From JACRCG01 sp964524835 (GTDB taxonomy: Bacteria; Desulfobacterota; Desulfuromonadia; Geobacterales; Pseudopelobacteraceae): a stretch of DNA of 64,000 bases. Location of the stretch: NCBI GenBank assembly GCA_964524835.1, contig CAZGEG010000016.1, positions 1 through 64,000 on the forward strand, read 5' to 3'. Both the position numbers and the translations under genes were made by a program. Below, in pieces: positions 1-8,064 of the stretch. Positions within the stretch are counted from its first letter, which is position 1. The number at the start of each line of letters is the position of its first letter. The notes below the pieces were generated by a model that saw nothing but the letters and a program-made list of their open reading frames with translations, did not search any database and had not been told where the DNA came from.

Positions 1-45
1 GCTTTCCGCTTCAAGCTGCTGCAGGTGGGTCAGATTTTTGTTCAT
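1..45 (-). CDS. cysD: CysD N-terminus (sulfate adenylyltransferase subunit 2), partial
   Basis: Only the first 15 codons lie in the window; the gene continues beyond position 1. The visible N-terminus contains LTHLQQLEAES, which matches the conserved start of CysD, the ATP-sulfurylase small subunit that activates sulfate to adenylyl sulfate. The ATG at 45-43 is preceded by AAGGAGAG. It sits 20 bp after the SLC13 transporter gene and ends the visible part of a sulfur-assimilation operon starting at cysK, which supports the call. The fragment is short, so the call rests on one motif plus context. Confidence 0.7.
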   Translation of the reverse strand, partial: MNKNLTHLQQLEAES

Positions 46-65
46 TTAAATTCTCTCCTTGCCAA

Positions 66-1514
66 TTACAGCTTGAGTCCGATCAGCGGCCATATGAAGA
101 GTACCGACGCCAGGAACAGCAGCCAGGAGATTGCCATGATCAGCGCACCGGGCACGATGATCTCGCGGCTGCTGAGATGCCCGGAGCCGTAGACGATGGC
201 CGTTGCCGGAGTCCCCATCGGCAGGCAGTACGCCAATCCGGCCGGCAGGGCGATCGCCAGGGTCATGATCTTCGGGTCGATCCCGAGCCCCTGGGCCAGG
301 CCGAGGCCGATCGGCATCAGTATCGCGACGACCGCCGCATGGCTGATGCACTCGGTCAGGGTGATAGCTACAAACGAAATGACCGCTATGACCGCGAACG
401 GCCCCGGCGAAAAGGCGCCGAGTCCCTTATTCACGATCCAGAGTGCCGCGCCGGTCTTTTCGAGGGCGCTGGCCAGGGCGATCGAGCCGCCGTACATCAG
501 GATGATGCCCCAGTTGACGTACTCTTCGATTTTATCCCAGGAGACGACCCGGAAGGTGAACAGGGCCGCCGTAGCAAGCAGCGCGATGTTTGCCAGTCCG
601 AGCTCCCGGCCGTAAAGCATCCAGGCCCCGATGGTCAGGATCATGACGACAGCGGTGATGATCTCGTTAGCCCCCGGCTTGCCGATCTCCAGCCGTTTGC
701 GGTTCAGCTGCCGCAGCCCCCCCTCGACATCGGTGATGTCGATCGGGAAGAAACGCTCCAGAACAAGAAAGCCGATCAGCAGCAACGGGATGACTATCGT
801 AATGGAAGCCAGTGTCCAGTCCATGAACGAGAATTCCAGCCCGCTGTTTTCCCGCAGCATCTGCACGGCCAGGGGCGCCCTGGCCCCCCCCAGAAACGTG
901 GCGATGCCGCCGATGATGCAGCCCCAGGCGATCGACATGAACAGGAGACGCGAATATGTGCTTTTGCCCGCTTTGAGCGAGAGGCTGTCGGTGATCTCCG
1001 CAACGACCGGAAACAGCATCGCCGCAACGGCATGTTCGCTCATGCAGAATGAGAGCCCGGCGGCAAGCAGGTACACCGTCAGCGCCAGCCGCCGTGGCGT
1101 CCTGCCGAAGCGGGACAGCATGGAACGGGCCAGGCGCGCCGACAGGCCGGTGCCGGTCATGGCGGCCGCCAGTATAAAGGCGCCCAGGATGAAAAAAACC
1201 GCCTCGTTGCCAAAGAGCGCGTAGGTCTGCTTTGCCGGCAGAATGCCGGTCAGCGGCAGCATAACCATGGAGAGCAGCGCGGTCACCGCGATCGGCAGCA
1301 GTCCCGAGACCCAGAGGATAATCGTGACGCCGAACAGCACCAGCGAGTGATACCCGGCTGCAGTGAGCCCTGCCGGCGGTGTCAGCTGAAAAGCGATAAC
1401 TGCAAGCAGTGCCAGACCTGCCAGCAGCTGATAGCGCAGGGTACGATCCATCACAATCAGCCAGATGGGTCGCGTATCTATTTTCAGCGGTTTATCGATC
1501 GATATATGTTCCAT
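66..1514 (-). CDS. SLC13/DASS-family anion transporter, probably sulfate uptake
   Basis: A 482-residue polytopic membrane protein with about twelve hydrophobic segments and the layout of the divalent anion:Na+ symporter (SLC13/CitT/ArsB-like) family. The segment MSEHAVAAMLFPV resembles the first conserved SNT-type motif and a related helix-turn recurs near TECISHAAVVAILMP. Family members import sulfate or di/tricarboxylates. The ATG at 1514 abuts the stop of the preceding gene (1515-1517), and cysD follows 20 bp downstream, so sulfate is the likely substrate by context. Dicarboxylate transport cannot be excluded from sequence alone. Confidence 0.8.
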   Translation of the reverse strand: MEHISIDKPLKIDTRPIWLIVMDRTLRYQLLAGLALLAVIAFQLTPPAGLTAAGYHSLVLFGVTIILWVSGLLPIAVTALLSMVMLPLTGILPAKQTYALFGNEAVFFILGAFILAAAMTGTGLSARLARSMLSRFGRTPRRLALTVYLLAAGLSFCMSEHAVAAMLFPVVAEITDSLSLKAGKSTYSRLLFMSIAWGCIIGGIATFLGGARAPLAVQMLRENSGLEFSFMDWTLASITIVIPLLLIGFLVLERFFPIDITDVEGGLRQLNRKRLEIGKPGANEIITAVVMILTIGAWMLYGRELGLANIALLATAALFTFRVVSWDKIEEYVNWGIILMYGGSIALASALEKTGAALWIVNKGLGAFSPGPFAVIAVISFVAITLTECISHAAVVAILMPIGLGLAQGLGIDPKIMTLAIALPAGLAYCLPMGTPATAIVYGSGHLSSREIIVPGALIMAISWLLFLASVLFIWPLIGLKL

Positions 1515-2327
1515 TTACAGCCCCGCTGACTCGAAAGAGGCCGCGGCTCCGCTCGTGCGCAGGTGCCGCCGCATATCAGACGTCGCCATGATCCTCCGAT
1601 CCTGGAACCTGTCTATGACTTCCCGCAGAAATCCGGAGGGTGGTGTGAATTCGAAGGGCGTAGTCAGGCGCAGAAGCGGCATGATCGGCTTGAGCGGCAC
1701 CCGGTGTCGGTGCCATTCGGCGGCCAGGTAAAGAAAGAGGTTTCCGCATTCTTCCTGATCCAGGCAGGCACCTCCCCCGGCAAGCATGAGCAGCGGGATT
1801 ACCCCGTGCTCCAGCAGGTCATTTATGGCCACTCGCACTTTTTCCTGCGCCGCGTGATCGGCACTGATGGTTGAAGCGATTGACCAGCGGGTAAAAACCT
1901 TGCCTGCGGCGGCGAATGTTTCCCGCCACCTCTCACCATCATCGTCAAGACCGGTGAAAGGGTGGCAGCCGCAGGCGCATTGGGGGATATCGAGGAGATC
2001 AAGTCCGGCCAGGTAAACCTGCTCGACCTGCCATGCCGACAAAGGATAACCAACCTGTCCCATCAGCCGGATAGAAAAATTGCGTTTGATCTGTCGCACC
2101 ATGGCAAGATTTTGCTCAAACGCACCGGCATTACCGAAGGTGACATGGAACAGATCGGTTGACTCCAGACAATAGCTTTCATACATGGTTTCAAGGGTAC
2201 TGTAGACAGGCAGGTTGCCGCCGATGAAAAAGACTCTGCCATCGCGCCGCAGATCCTCGGGGTTTGCGTAATTGCTTAGTGTTTCATGGAGAATTTTCAA
2301 CCTTTGTGAATCTATGGAATGGATCAT
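1515..2327 (-). CDS. Unknown protein of the sulfur-assimilation operon
   Basis: A 270-residue soluble protein that I do not recognise. It lies 4 bp after the sulfite reductase gene and directly abuts the SLC13 gene, so it is co-transcribed with sulfate assimilation. Its pattern of alternating hydrophobic strands and helices (FFIGGN, DLFHVTFGN, IRLMGQVGYPL, GLDLLDIPQ, IPLLMLAGGG) suggests an alpha/beta, possibly TIM-barrel, fold reminiscent of the C-terminal part of radical SAM proteins, but there is no CxxxCxxC cluster motif. A cysteine/histidine patch CACGCHPF near residue 136 and later Cys residues (CLDQEEC) could bind metal or sulfur. No signal peptide or membrane segment is visible. Confidence 0.6.
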   Translation of the reverse strand: MIHSIDSQRLKILHETLSNYANPEDLRRDGRVFFIGGNLPVYSTLETMYESYCLESTDLFHVTFGNAGAFEQNLAMVRQIKRNFSIRLMGQVGYPLSAWQVEQVYLAGLDLLDIPQCACGCHPFTGLDDDGERWRETFAAAGKVFTRWSIASTISADHAAQEKVRVAINDLLEHGVIPLLMLAGGGACLDQEECGNLFLYLAAEWHRHRVPLKPIMPLLRLTTPFEFTPPSGFLREVIDRFQDRRIMATSDMRRHLRTSGAAASFESAGL

Positions 2328-2331
2328 GGCA

Positions 2332-3627
2332 TTACCCGATGTCCCTCACCGTACTGTGCAACTGCTCCAGAGTAAGTGAGCTCTCTACAGCCGTTCCCAG
2401 CCCCCCGTCACCCAGACGATACAGGTCGAAGCGGGGAGTACGCTCACCATTTTCTCCTTTTACCAGGGCAGAAGTGACAATGCCGACTTCTGCCAGTTGC
2501 GGTTGGGTGCATGAGTTGGGGCAGCCGGAGATGGCCCAGCTCATCGTCTGTCCATCTGCGCCGATATGCGCCTGAAGTTCACGGGCCAGATCGCGAGTTG
2601 CAACCAGCCCCATCCTGCATTCGTGGCTGCCCGGGCAGACACGCATTTCCGGTGCGGAAACGGCTGATACCATTCCGGTTGCCTGCTGAAGCCTGTCCAG
2701 CTCCGCAGCGGCATCAACGCCGGGCGACAGAAGCAGGGCGATATTCTGGTTGGCGGTCACCATCAACACACCGTCGGCGAGATGATCGGCCCTGTCCGCA
2801 ATAACAACCAGCTGATCCGCCGTCAATTCACCGGCAAACACCGGCAGTTCCAGGCGCTGCTGCCAATCCGCTGCCGCAACAATACTTTCCGGGAGGCCGC
2901 TGACGAGCGGCAGCTCTTCGCTGTATGATGCTTCGGCTTCGATCAACCGGCGCAGCTTCGCTTCGCCTAACTCTTTGGCCAGAAATTTGAGGCGCTTTGG
3001 CGGCGGCGCATGGGCGGCGTAGACCCTCACTACCGCCTCGATGACCGGGATGATCCGTTCTTCGGGCACACGCTCGGAGAACAGAAAGCCGGGGCGCGGC
3101 TCCCGACCCAGGCCGCCTGCTATCCAGATATCATACAGAGCACGGCCGTCCTCGTTTCCGGCCAGCACCAGCCCCACATCCTGGATCAGGTGCCTCCGTC
3201 CGGCCGTATCGGATTCAATGCCGATCTTGAACTTCTTCGGCAGACGCTCGAAACGCGGATTGCCGGTAAAGTGACGATGGATGCAGCGGGCAAGCGACTC
3301 AAGGGCCGGGAAGCCCTGGGCGCCCTGGCTGCCGCAGGTAATGCCGCGAATCGCTCCGCCGCAGGCACCGCGTGATGTAAGACCGACCTTGGCCAGCTCC
3401 CGCTTGACCTGCGGCAGGTCCTCTTCCTTCAACCAATGGATCTCCATGCTGCCTCGGGTTGTCAGGTGGACCGCCCCCTGCCCGAAGCGAGTGGAGACGG
3501 CAGCTACCGTACGGGCCTGACCGGCAGCAACAACCCCCGCAGGCAGCTTGACCCGCTGCATGTAGAAACCTTCCTGGCGCTGCTTGTAGATGCCGTCGAG
3601 GCGGTAATCCGAGCCGGCTGAGCTCAT
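2332..3627 (-). CDS. Ferredoxin-type siroheme sulfite/nitrite reductase
   Basis: A 431-residue protein of the nitrite/sulfite reductase hemoprotein family. The siroheme/[4Fe-4S] ligands are visible as CPGSHEC (C-x5-C, near residue 336) and GCPNSC (C-x3-C, near residue 373), and an N-terminal ferredoxin-like half carries RFGQGAVHLTTRGSMEIHW. It would reduce sulfite to sulfide with six electrons, supplying cysteine synthase encoded immediately upstream (3 bp gap). Nitrite reduction is the alternative activity of the family, but cysK and cysD in the same operon favour sulfite. It is shorter than E. coli CysI, as expected for ferredoxin-dependent or compact archaeal-type forms. Confidence 0.85.
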   Translation of the reverse strand: MSSAGSDYRLDGIYKQRQEGFYMQRVKLPAGVVAAGQARTVAAVSTRFGQGAVHLTTRGSMEIHWLKEEDLPQVKRELAKVGLTSRGACGGAIRGITCGSQGAQGFPALESLARCIHRHFTGNPRFERLPKKFKIGIESDTAGRRHLIQDVGLVLAGNEDGRALYDIWIAGGLGREPRPGFLFSERVPEERIIPVIEAVVRVYAAHAPPPKRLKFLAKELGEAKLRRLIEAEASYSEELPLVSGLPESIVAAADWQQRLELPVFAGELTADQLVVIADRADHLADGVLMVTANQNIALLLSPGVDAAAELDRLQQATGMVSAVSAPEMRVCPGSHECRMGLVATRDLARELQAHIGADGQTMSWAISGCPNSCTQPQLAEVGIVTSALVKGENGERTPRFDLYRLGDGGLGTAVESSLTLEQLHSTVRDIG

Positions 3628-3630
3628 AGG

Positions 3631-4584
3631 TCAGATCCCCTCGAAGAGTGCGGTTGAAAGATAGCGTTCGGCTCCATCCGGCAGGATGACGACGATCGTC
3701 TTGCCGGCAAATTCATCAAGCTGCCCAAGCCGTACCGCCGCTGCCACGGCGGCGCCGCAGGAGATACCGACCAGCAGGCCTTCTTCTTTTGCCAGGCGTT
3801 TTGCGAAATCTATCGCTTCGGAACTCTCAACCTGCTCGACTCGGTCTACGACGGAGAGGTCCAGGGTATCAGGGATAAATCCGGCGCCGATACCCTGAAT
3901 CTTGTGGGGGGCAGGCTGAATCGGCTGGCCGGCCAGATGCTGGGAGATGACCGGGCTCTCCTTCGGCTCGACCGCAACCGAGATGATGTTCTTGCCTCTG
4001 GTGTTCTTTATGTAGCGCGAAACCCCGGTAATCGTTCCGCCGGTGCCGACTCCGGCAACCAGCACGTCTACCGTTCCGTCTGTGTCATTCCATATTTCGG
4101 GGCCGGTCGTCTTTTCATGTATTTCCGGGTTAGCCTGGTTTTTGAACTGCTGCGGAAGGAAATATTTCTCCGGCTCTGCCGCTGCCATATCTTCGGCACG
4201 ACTGATGGCTCCCTTCATTCCCTCGACACCGGGAGTCAGGATCAGGTTGGCACCAAGGGCAGCCAGCACGCGGCGACGTTCGATGCTCATCGTTTCAGGC
4301 ATGGTCAGGGTAAGCTTGTAGCCGCGGGCTGCAGCAACGTACGCCAGGGCGATGCCGGTGTTCCCGGAAGTCGGCTCGATAATCTCTACGCCAGGCTTCA
4401 GAACACCTCTTTTCTCTGCATCCCAGATCATGTTGGCACCGATGCGGCATTTGACCGAATATGCCGGGTTGCGCCCCTCGACTTTTGCCAGGATAATCGC
4501 TTTTGAATTTCCAACGACATGGTTAAGCTTCACAAGGGGGGTGTTTCCGATCGATTGCGAGTTGTCTGCGTAAATTTTGCTCAT
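3631..4584 (-). CDS. cysK: Cysteine synthase A (O-acetylserine sulfhydrylase)
   Basis: A 317-residue PLP enzyme of fold type II that makes cysteine from O-acetylserine and sulfide. Visible hallmarks are the PLP-lysine segment NPAYSVKCRIGANM (residues 35-48), the substrate loop TSGNTGIAL and the phosphate-binding GVGTGGTITG. The start ATG has GAAAGGAG seven bases upstream. It is the first gene of a minus-strand operon with the siroheme reductase, an unknown gene, an SLC13 transporter and cysD, which fits complete assimilation of sulfate into cysteine. Length and motifs are normal for the family. Confidence 0.95.
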   Translation of the reverse strand: MSKIYADNSQSIGNTPLVKLNHVVGNSKAIILAKVEGRNPAYSVKCRIGANMIWDAEKRGVLKPGVEIIEPTSGNTGIALAYVAAARGYKLTLTMPETMSIERRRVLAALGANLILTPGVEGMKGAISRAEDMAAAEPEKYFLPQQFKNQANPEIHEKTTGPEIWNDTDGTVDVLVAGVGTGGTITGVSRYIKNTRGKNIISVAVEPKESPVISQHLAGQPIQPAPHKIQGIGAGFIPDTLDLSVVDRVEQVESSEAIDFAKRLAKEEGLLVGISCGAAVAAAVRLGQLDEFAGKTIVVILPDGAERYLSTALFEGI

Positions 4585-4612
4585 GACTTTTCTCCTTTCA
4601 GGATTACCTCTG

Positions 4613-4640
4613 CCTATAGATCAAATAGCTACTTCGGCAA
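4613..4640 (-). promoter_or_regulatory. Possible sigma-70 promoter of the cys operon
   Basis: On the minus strand TTGCCG is followed after 16 bases by TATAGG, 28-56 bases upstream of the cysK start. The fit is moderate. No riboswitch-like fold was recognised in the leader. Confidence 0.35.
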
Positions 4641-4810
4641 CAAAACCGGATATTGAAATCTATGACCTGTTTCGCTTTGAGCATATATTTTTTAAGGCCG
4701 TAAGTCTAGTAAGTATATAGTTATTAAGAAGCTGCCGCTGACGAAATATAGTTTAGCAGGATGACAACACTTTGCCACCTAACCATAAATCAAATGATAC
4801 ATACAGGGTG

Positions 4811-4850
4811 AGTAACAAAAGAGGGGTTACAGAAAAATCTGTAACCCCTC
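4811..4850 (-). terminator. Rho-independent terminator of tRNA-Lys
   Basis: A perfect 12-bp stem (GAGGGGTTACAG/CTGTAACCCCTC, 4821-4832 with 4839-4850) around an AAAAAT loop. Read on the minus strand it is followed by TTTTGTTAC, just downstream of the tRNA 3' end. Confidence 0.85.
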
Positions 4851-4858
4851 GTAATGTT

Positions 4859-4934
4859 TGGTGAGCCGCGTTGGGGTCGAACCAACGACCACCTGATTAA
4901 AAGTCAGGTGCTCTACCGACTGAGCTAGCGGCTC
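4859..4934 (-). tRNA. tRNA-Lys (anticodon UUU)
   Basis: A 76-nt cloverleaf on the minus strand. The acceptor arm GAGCCGC pairs with GCGGCTC; the D-arm has GCTCAGTCGGTAGAGC; the anticodon stem CTGAC/GTCAG encloses CTTTTAA, giving anticodon UUU; the T-arm contains GGTTCGACCC. Discriminator A and an encoded CCA end are present. It has its own promoter upstream and terminator downstream. Confidence 0.97.
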
Positions 4935-4946
4935 AAAAAGATGAAT

Positions 4947-4975
4947 TATTTAACTCACTATCGAACAGATGTCAA
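4947..4975 (-). promoter_or_regulatory. Sigma-70 promoter of tRNA-Lys
   Basis: On the minus strand TTGACA-N17-TAAATA lies 13 bp upstream of the mature tRNA 5' end, with consensus -35 and ideal spacing. Confidence 0.75.
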
Positions 4976-5577
4976 TACTTTTTTATTTCACTCTGTTTTT
5001 TTCTGCTCGCTCCGCTGCATCAAGATGAAGCGGAGGCCAACAACAGTCGATCCCATTATCGCCCTGGCGGCAAGACGGACGATGCGTCGGCAGTATAAGG
5101 ACTAAGCCTCTATACTTAACAGAATAATGTTCGCCGGCACCATATCCCTAATAATGACCCCCTGCATTGTTATTAATAGAACGTAGTTTAAAAAATGATT
5201 TCTTTTGTGTTGCATTTTTCAATTCATTAATGGTATGTATACCGAACATTGACGTATTTACAGCTATTTGATTTCTGTATACATTTTATATTACATTAGT
5301 ATTATTAAGTTTTTTGTGGATACGCCATTTTAATTGATGTGTCGGCTTTAGATCAAATATAAATTTTATTACTCGATGTATACAGTTTATATTTATTGTT
5401 CCAACGGTACCATTTGCTCACTGAGTCCTTTGAGAAAGTAAACACAAGTCTATTTAATTCCGCAATCCGTGTCTTGCAGTTGAAACAACCAGGTTTATTT
5501 AAAAATAATATGAAAGGAGGCGCCGGAAGCACATCACGAAGTTCATTCTCTGTACGCAAACAAGAAAGGAGTAACTC
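4976..5577. other. Long AT-rich non-coding region before the acetate uptake genes
   Basis: About 600 bp with no convincing gene. A 7-bp stem (CTCCGCT/AGCGGAG, 5010-5035) is present. A possible promoter facing the DUF485 gene is TTGCAT-N18-TATGTA (5210-5239), which would leave a leader of more than 300 nt. A Shine-Dalgarno-like AAAGGAGG occurs at about 5513 without a sensible start after it. I see no recognisable riboswitch consensus. Confidence 0.4.
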
Positions 5578-5889
5578 ATGGCAGAAAAACAGTACGACTG
5601 GGCAGCAATCGCCAAGAACCCGAAATTTATCGAGCTTCATCACAAAAAACAGGCTTTCCTGTTCGGCTGGTGGATCTTCTCCAGCGTGTATTACTTCCTG
5701 CTCCCCATCGGAGCAGCCTATGCGCCCGGTCTGTTCAAGATCAAGATGATCGGTGTCATCAATTTCGGCTATGTTTTCGCACTCTCCCAGTTCTTTGTCT
5801 CCTGGGCGCTGGCGCTCTACTATGCCCACGTGGCCAACAAGGATTTTGACCGGTTGACCAAAGAACTTATCGACGAACTTCATCTTTAG
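5578..5889 (+). CDS. DUF485 small inner-membrane protein of an acetate permease pair
   Basis: A 103-residue protein with two hydrophobic segments (about residues 27-47 and 60-82) and the DUF485 layout. Such genes (yjcH in E. coli) almost always precede actP. The N-terminal half is basic with IAKNPKFIELHHKK. The ATG follows AAAGGAG at good spacing; the actP gene begins 16 bp after the stop. The role is presumed accessory or regulatory for the symporter; its mechanism is unknown for the family. Confidence 0.88.
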   Translation: MAEKQYDWAAIAKNPKFIELHHKKQAFLFGWWIFSSVYYFLLPIGAAYAPGLFKIKMIGVINFGYVFALSQFFVSWALALYYAHVANKDFDRLTKELIDELHL

Positions 5890-5905
5890 AAAAGGAGGAT
5901 ACGAC

Positions 5906-7891
5906 ATGACTGTAAAAAACATTATCATCGCCGCAACGCTGACCCTCTCCATTGCCGCAGCCGCCTTTGCTGAAGAGCCGAAGAAAGCCCCGGCCGCACC
6001 CGGTTCAGCTCCCGCAGCTGCAACCGCCACTGCTCCGGCCGCTCCCGGCGCCCCTGCTGTCGCCGCACCCGGCGCCGCCACTCCGGCCCCGGCAGCTCCA
6101 GCGCCGCTGACCAAGAAAAGGGAGCTGAAGACCAACAAGGCCATCACCCTCTCCATGTTCGCCGTCATCATCGGCATTACCATGGGCGTCGTCGTCTGGG
6201 CCGCCAAACAGACCAAGACCGCGGCCGACTTCTACGCCGCCGGCGGCGGCATCACCGGCACCCAGAACGGCTGGGCCATTGCCGGCGACTATATGTCCGC
6301 TGCTTCATTTCTCGGTATTTCCGGCCTGATCTCGCTGTACGGCTATGACGGGTTCATGTACTCGGTCGGCTGGCTGGTGGCCTACATCACGGTGCTGCTG
6401 ATCGTTGCCGAGCCGTGCCGCAACGCCGGCAAGTACACCCTGGGCGACATCCTTTCCTTCCGTACCGATCCGAAACCGGTTCGCGCCGTAGCCGCGATTT
6501 CGACCGTAGCCGTCTCCACCTTCTACCTCACCGCCCAGATGGTCGGCGCAGGCAAGCTGATGTCGCTGCTGGTCGGCGTGCCGTACAAAACCGCCATCAT
6601 CGGCGTCGGCATCCTGATGGTCGGCTACGTCGTTTTCGGCGGCATGACCGCCACGACCTGGGTACAGATCATCAAGGCCGGCCTGCTCATGTCGGGCGCC
6701 TTCCTGCTGTCGTTCCTGGTTCTGGCCAAGGCCGGTTTCAACCCGATCTTTTTCTTCGAGCAGATCGTCACCAGCCCGGATATCCAGGACCACGTCTCCA
6801 AGATGGTGCTGAAGGACGGCATTACCCTTAACGGCATCGACGCCGGCCAGCGCTTCCTCGAGCCGGGCCTGTTCATGAAATCACCGCTCGACCAGATCTC
6901 CCTCGGTATGGCTCTTGTTCTCGGTACCGCCGGCATGCCGCACATCCTGATGCGCTTCTTCACCGTGCCGACCGCACAGGCCGCGCGTAAGTCCGTTATC
7001 ATCGCGATGTTCATCATCGGCGGCTTCTACGTCCTGACCACCCTGCTCGGTTTCGGCGCCGCCGTCAACCTGACCCCACAGGGTATCATCCAGGTCGATC
7101 CGGGCGGCAACATGGCCACCCTGATGCTGGCACAGCAGCTGGGTGCCGACATAGCTCCGATCCTCGGCGACATCTTCCTGGCCTTCCTCTGTTCGGTTGC
7201 CTTCGCCACGATCCTGGCGGTTGTTTCCGGTCTGGTTCTGGCCGCGTCCGCTGCCATCGCCCACGACATCTGGGTTAACGTCGTCAAGGACGGCCATGCC
7301 GATCAGCATGAGCAGGTCATGGCTGCCCGTATCACCTCGCTGGTCGTAGGTGTTGTCGGCATTGCCATCGGCCTCCTGGCCGAGAAGGCCAACGTTGCCC
7401 ACCTGGTGGCGCTGGCATTCGCCGTCGCCTCCTCCGGCAACCTGCCGGTCGTCGTGCTGTCGCTGTTCTGGCGCAAGTTCAACACCGCCGGTGTCATCTC
7501 CGGCCTGGTTGTCGGCACGATCGCCTCCATCGGCCTGGTTATGGTTTCCCCCAACATGACCTACCCGAAACTGGTTGCCAAAGGTGCCGAGAAGATTATC
7601 GTCGCCATGGAGAAGAAGCAGGCTGCCGGACAGGTCCTGACTGACAAGGACACCAAGGCACTTGCCAAAGCACAGAAAGACGTGCTGGGCAAAGACGGCA
7701 AATCTATCATGGGCCTCAGCGAGCCGATCCTGAAGCTGAAAAACCCGGGCCTCATCTCCATCCCGCTCGGCTTCATCGCCGCTATCCTGGGGACGCTGAT
7801 GTTCCCGAATCGTCGCGCAGAAGAAATGTTTGACGAAATCTATGTCCGCCAGAATACCGGCCTCGGCATGGCCAAGGCGATCGATCATTAG
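5906..7891 (+). CDS. actP: ActP-type cation/acetate symporter of the SSS family
   Basis: A 661-residue sodium:solute symporter (SSS) protein closest by layout to acetate permease ActP and the Geobacter acetate permeases. It begins with a signal-like segment (residues 1-22, cut near AFAEE), then an Ala/Pro-rich stretch to about residue 68, then the transmembrane core with TADFYAAGGGITGTQNGWAIAGDYMS-like SSS features and GMPHILMRFFTVP. An insertion of about 60 charged residues (552-612, Lys/Ala-rich) splits the late helices. The gene has AAAGGAGG at its start and ends before a strong terminator. In Geobacter acetate is the main electron donor, so the pair likely feeds the cytochromes encoded downstream. 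The long N-terminal tail and the insertion are unusual relative to E. coli ActP (about 550 residues). Confidence 0.88.
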   Translation: MTVKNIIIAATLTLSIAAAAFAEEPKKAPAAPGSAPAAATATAPAAPGAPAVAAPGAATPAPAAPAPLTKKRELKTNKAITLSMFAVIIGITMGVVVWAAKQTKTAADFYAAGGGITGTQNGWAIAGDYMSAASFLGISGLISLYGYDGFMYSVGWLVAYITVLLIVAEPCRNAGKYTLGDILSFRTDPKPVRAVAAISTVAVSTFYLTAQMVGAGKLMSLLVGVPYKTAIIGVGILMVGYVVFGGMTATTWVQIIKAGLLMSGAFLLSFLVLAKAGFNPIFFFEQIVTSPDIQDHVSKMVLKDGITLNGIDAGQRFLEPGLFMKSPLDQISLGMALVLGTAGMPHILMRFFTVPTAQAARKSVIIAMFIIGGFYVLTTLLGFGAAVNLTPQGIIQVDPGGNMATLMLAQQLGADIAPILGDIFLAFLCSVAFATILAVVSGLVLAASAAIAHDIWVNVVKDGHADQHEQVMAARITSLVVGVVGIAIGLLAEKANVAHLVALAFAVASSGNLPVVVLSLFWRKFNTAGVISGLVVGTIASIGLVMVSPNMTYPKLVAKGAEKIIVAMEKKQAAGQVLTDKDTKALAKAQKDVLGKDGKSIMGLSEPILKLKNPGLISIPLGFIAAILGTLMFPNRRAEEMFDEIYVRQNTGLGMAKAIDH

Positions 7892-7996
7892 TATGTTGGA
7901 AGCTGTTTCTGAGCTTTTGCAGAAAACCGCTTCGTTAATGGACTAATGCCGATTCTGGCCTAATGCTTTGAATTTCAGATGATTATTGATTATAGT

Positions 7997-8026
7997 GGGG
8001 GGAGGCTTCGGCCTTCCCCCTTTTTT
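7997..8026 (+). terminator. Rho-independent terminator after actP
   Basis: A 10-bp GC-rich stem closed by a TTCG tetraloop (GGGGGGAGGC/GCCTTCCCCC, one G-T pair) and followed by six T residues, about 105 bp after the actP stop. Confidence 0.92.
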
Positions 8027-8064
8027 CGTAAAACAGTTGAATACTTTTGCAGAAGGACGGCTGA

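Noticed and set aside
177..1052. A 291-codon plus-strand frame opposite the SLC13 transporter
   Set aside because: Shadow of a GC-rich membrane-protein gene; Arg/Asp/Gln-rich product without known features.
1515..2327. Calling the unknown operon gene a radical SAM enzyme
   Set aside because: The fold pattern is suggestive but there is no CxxxCxxC motif, so the call would not be supported.
4859..4934. tRNA-Lys as an attachment site for an integrated element
   Set aside because: No integrase gene and no obvious direct repeat of the tRNA 3' end was seen nearby.
6881..7888. A 335-codon open frame antisense to actP
   Set aside because: It mirrors the strongly biased third positions of actP, has Asp/Gly/His-rich low-complexity content, no ribosome site and no family-like motif.
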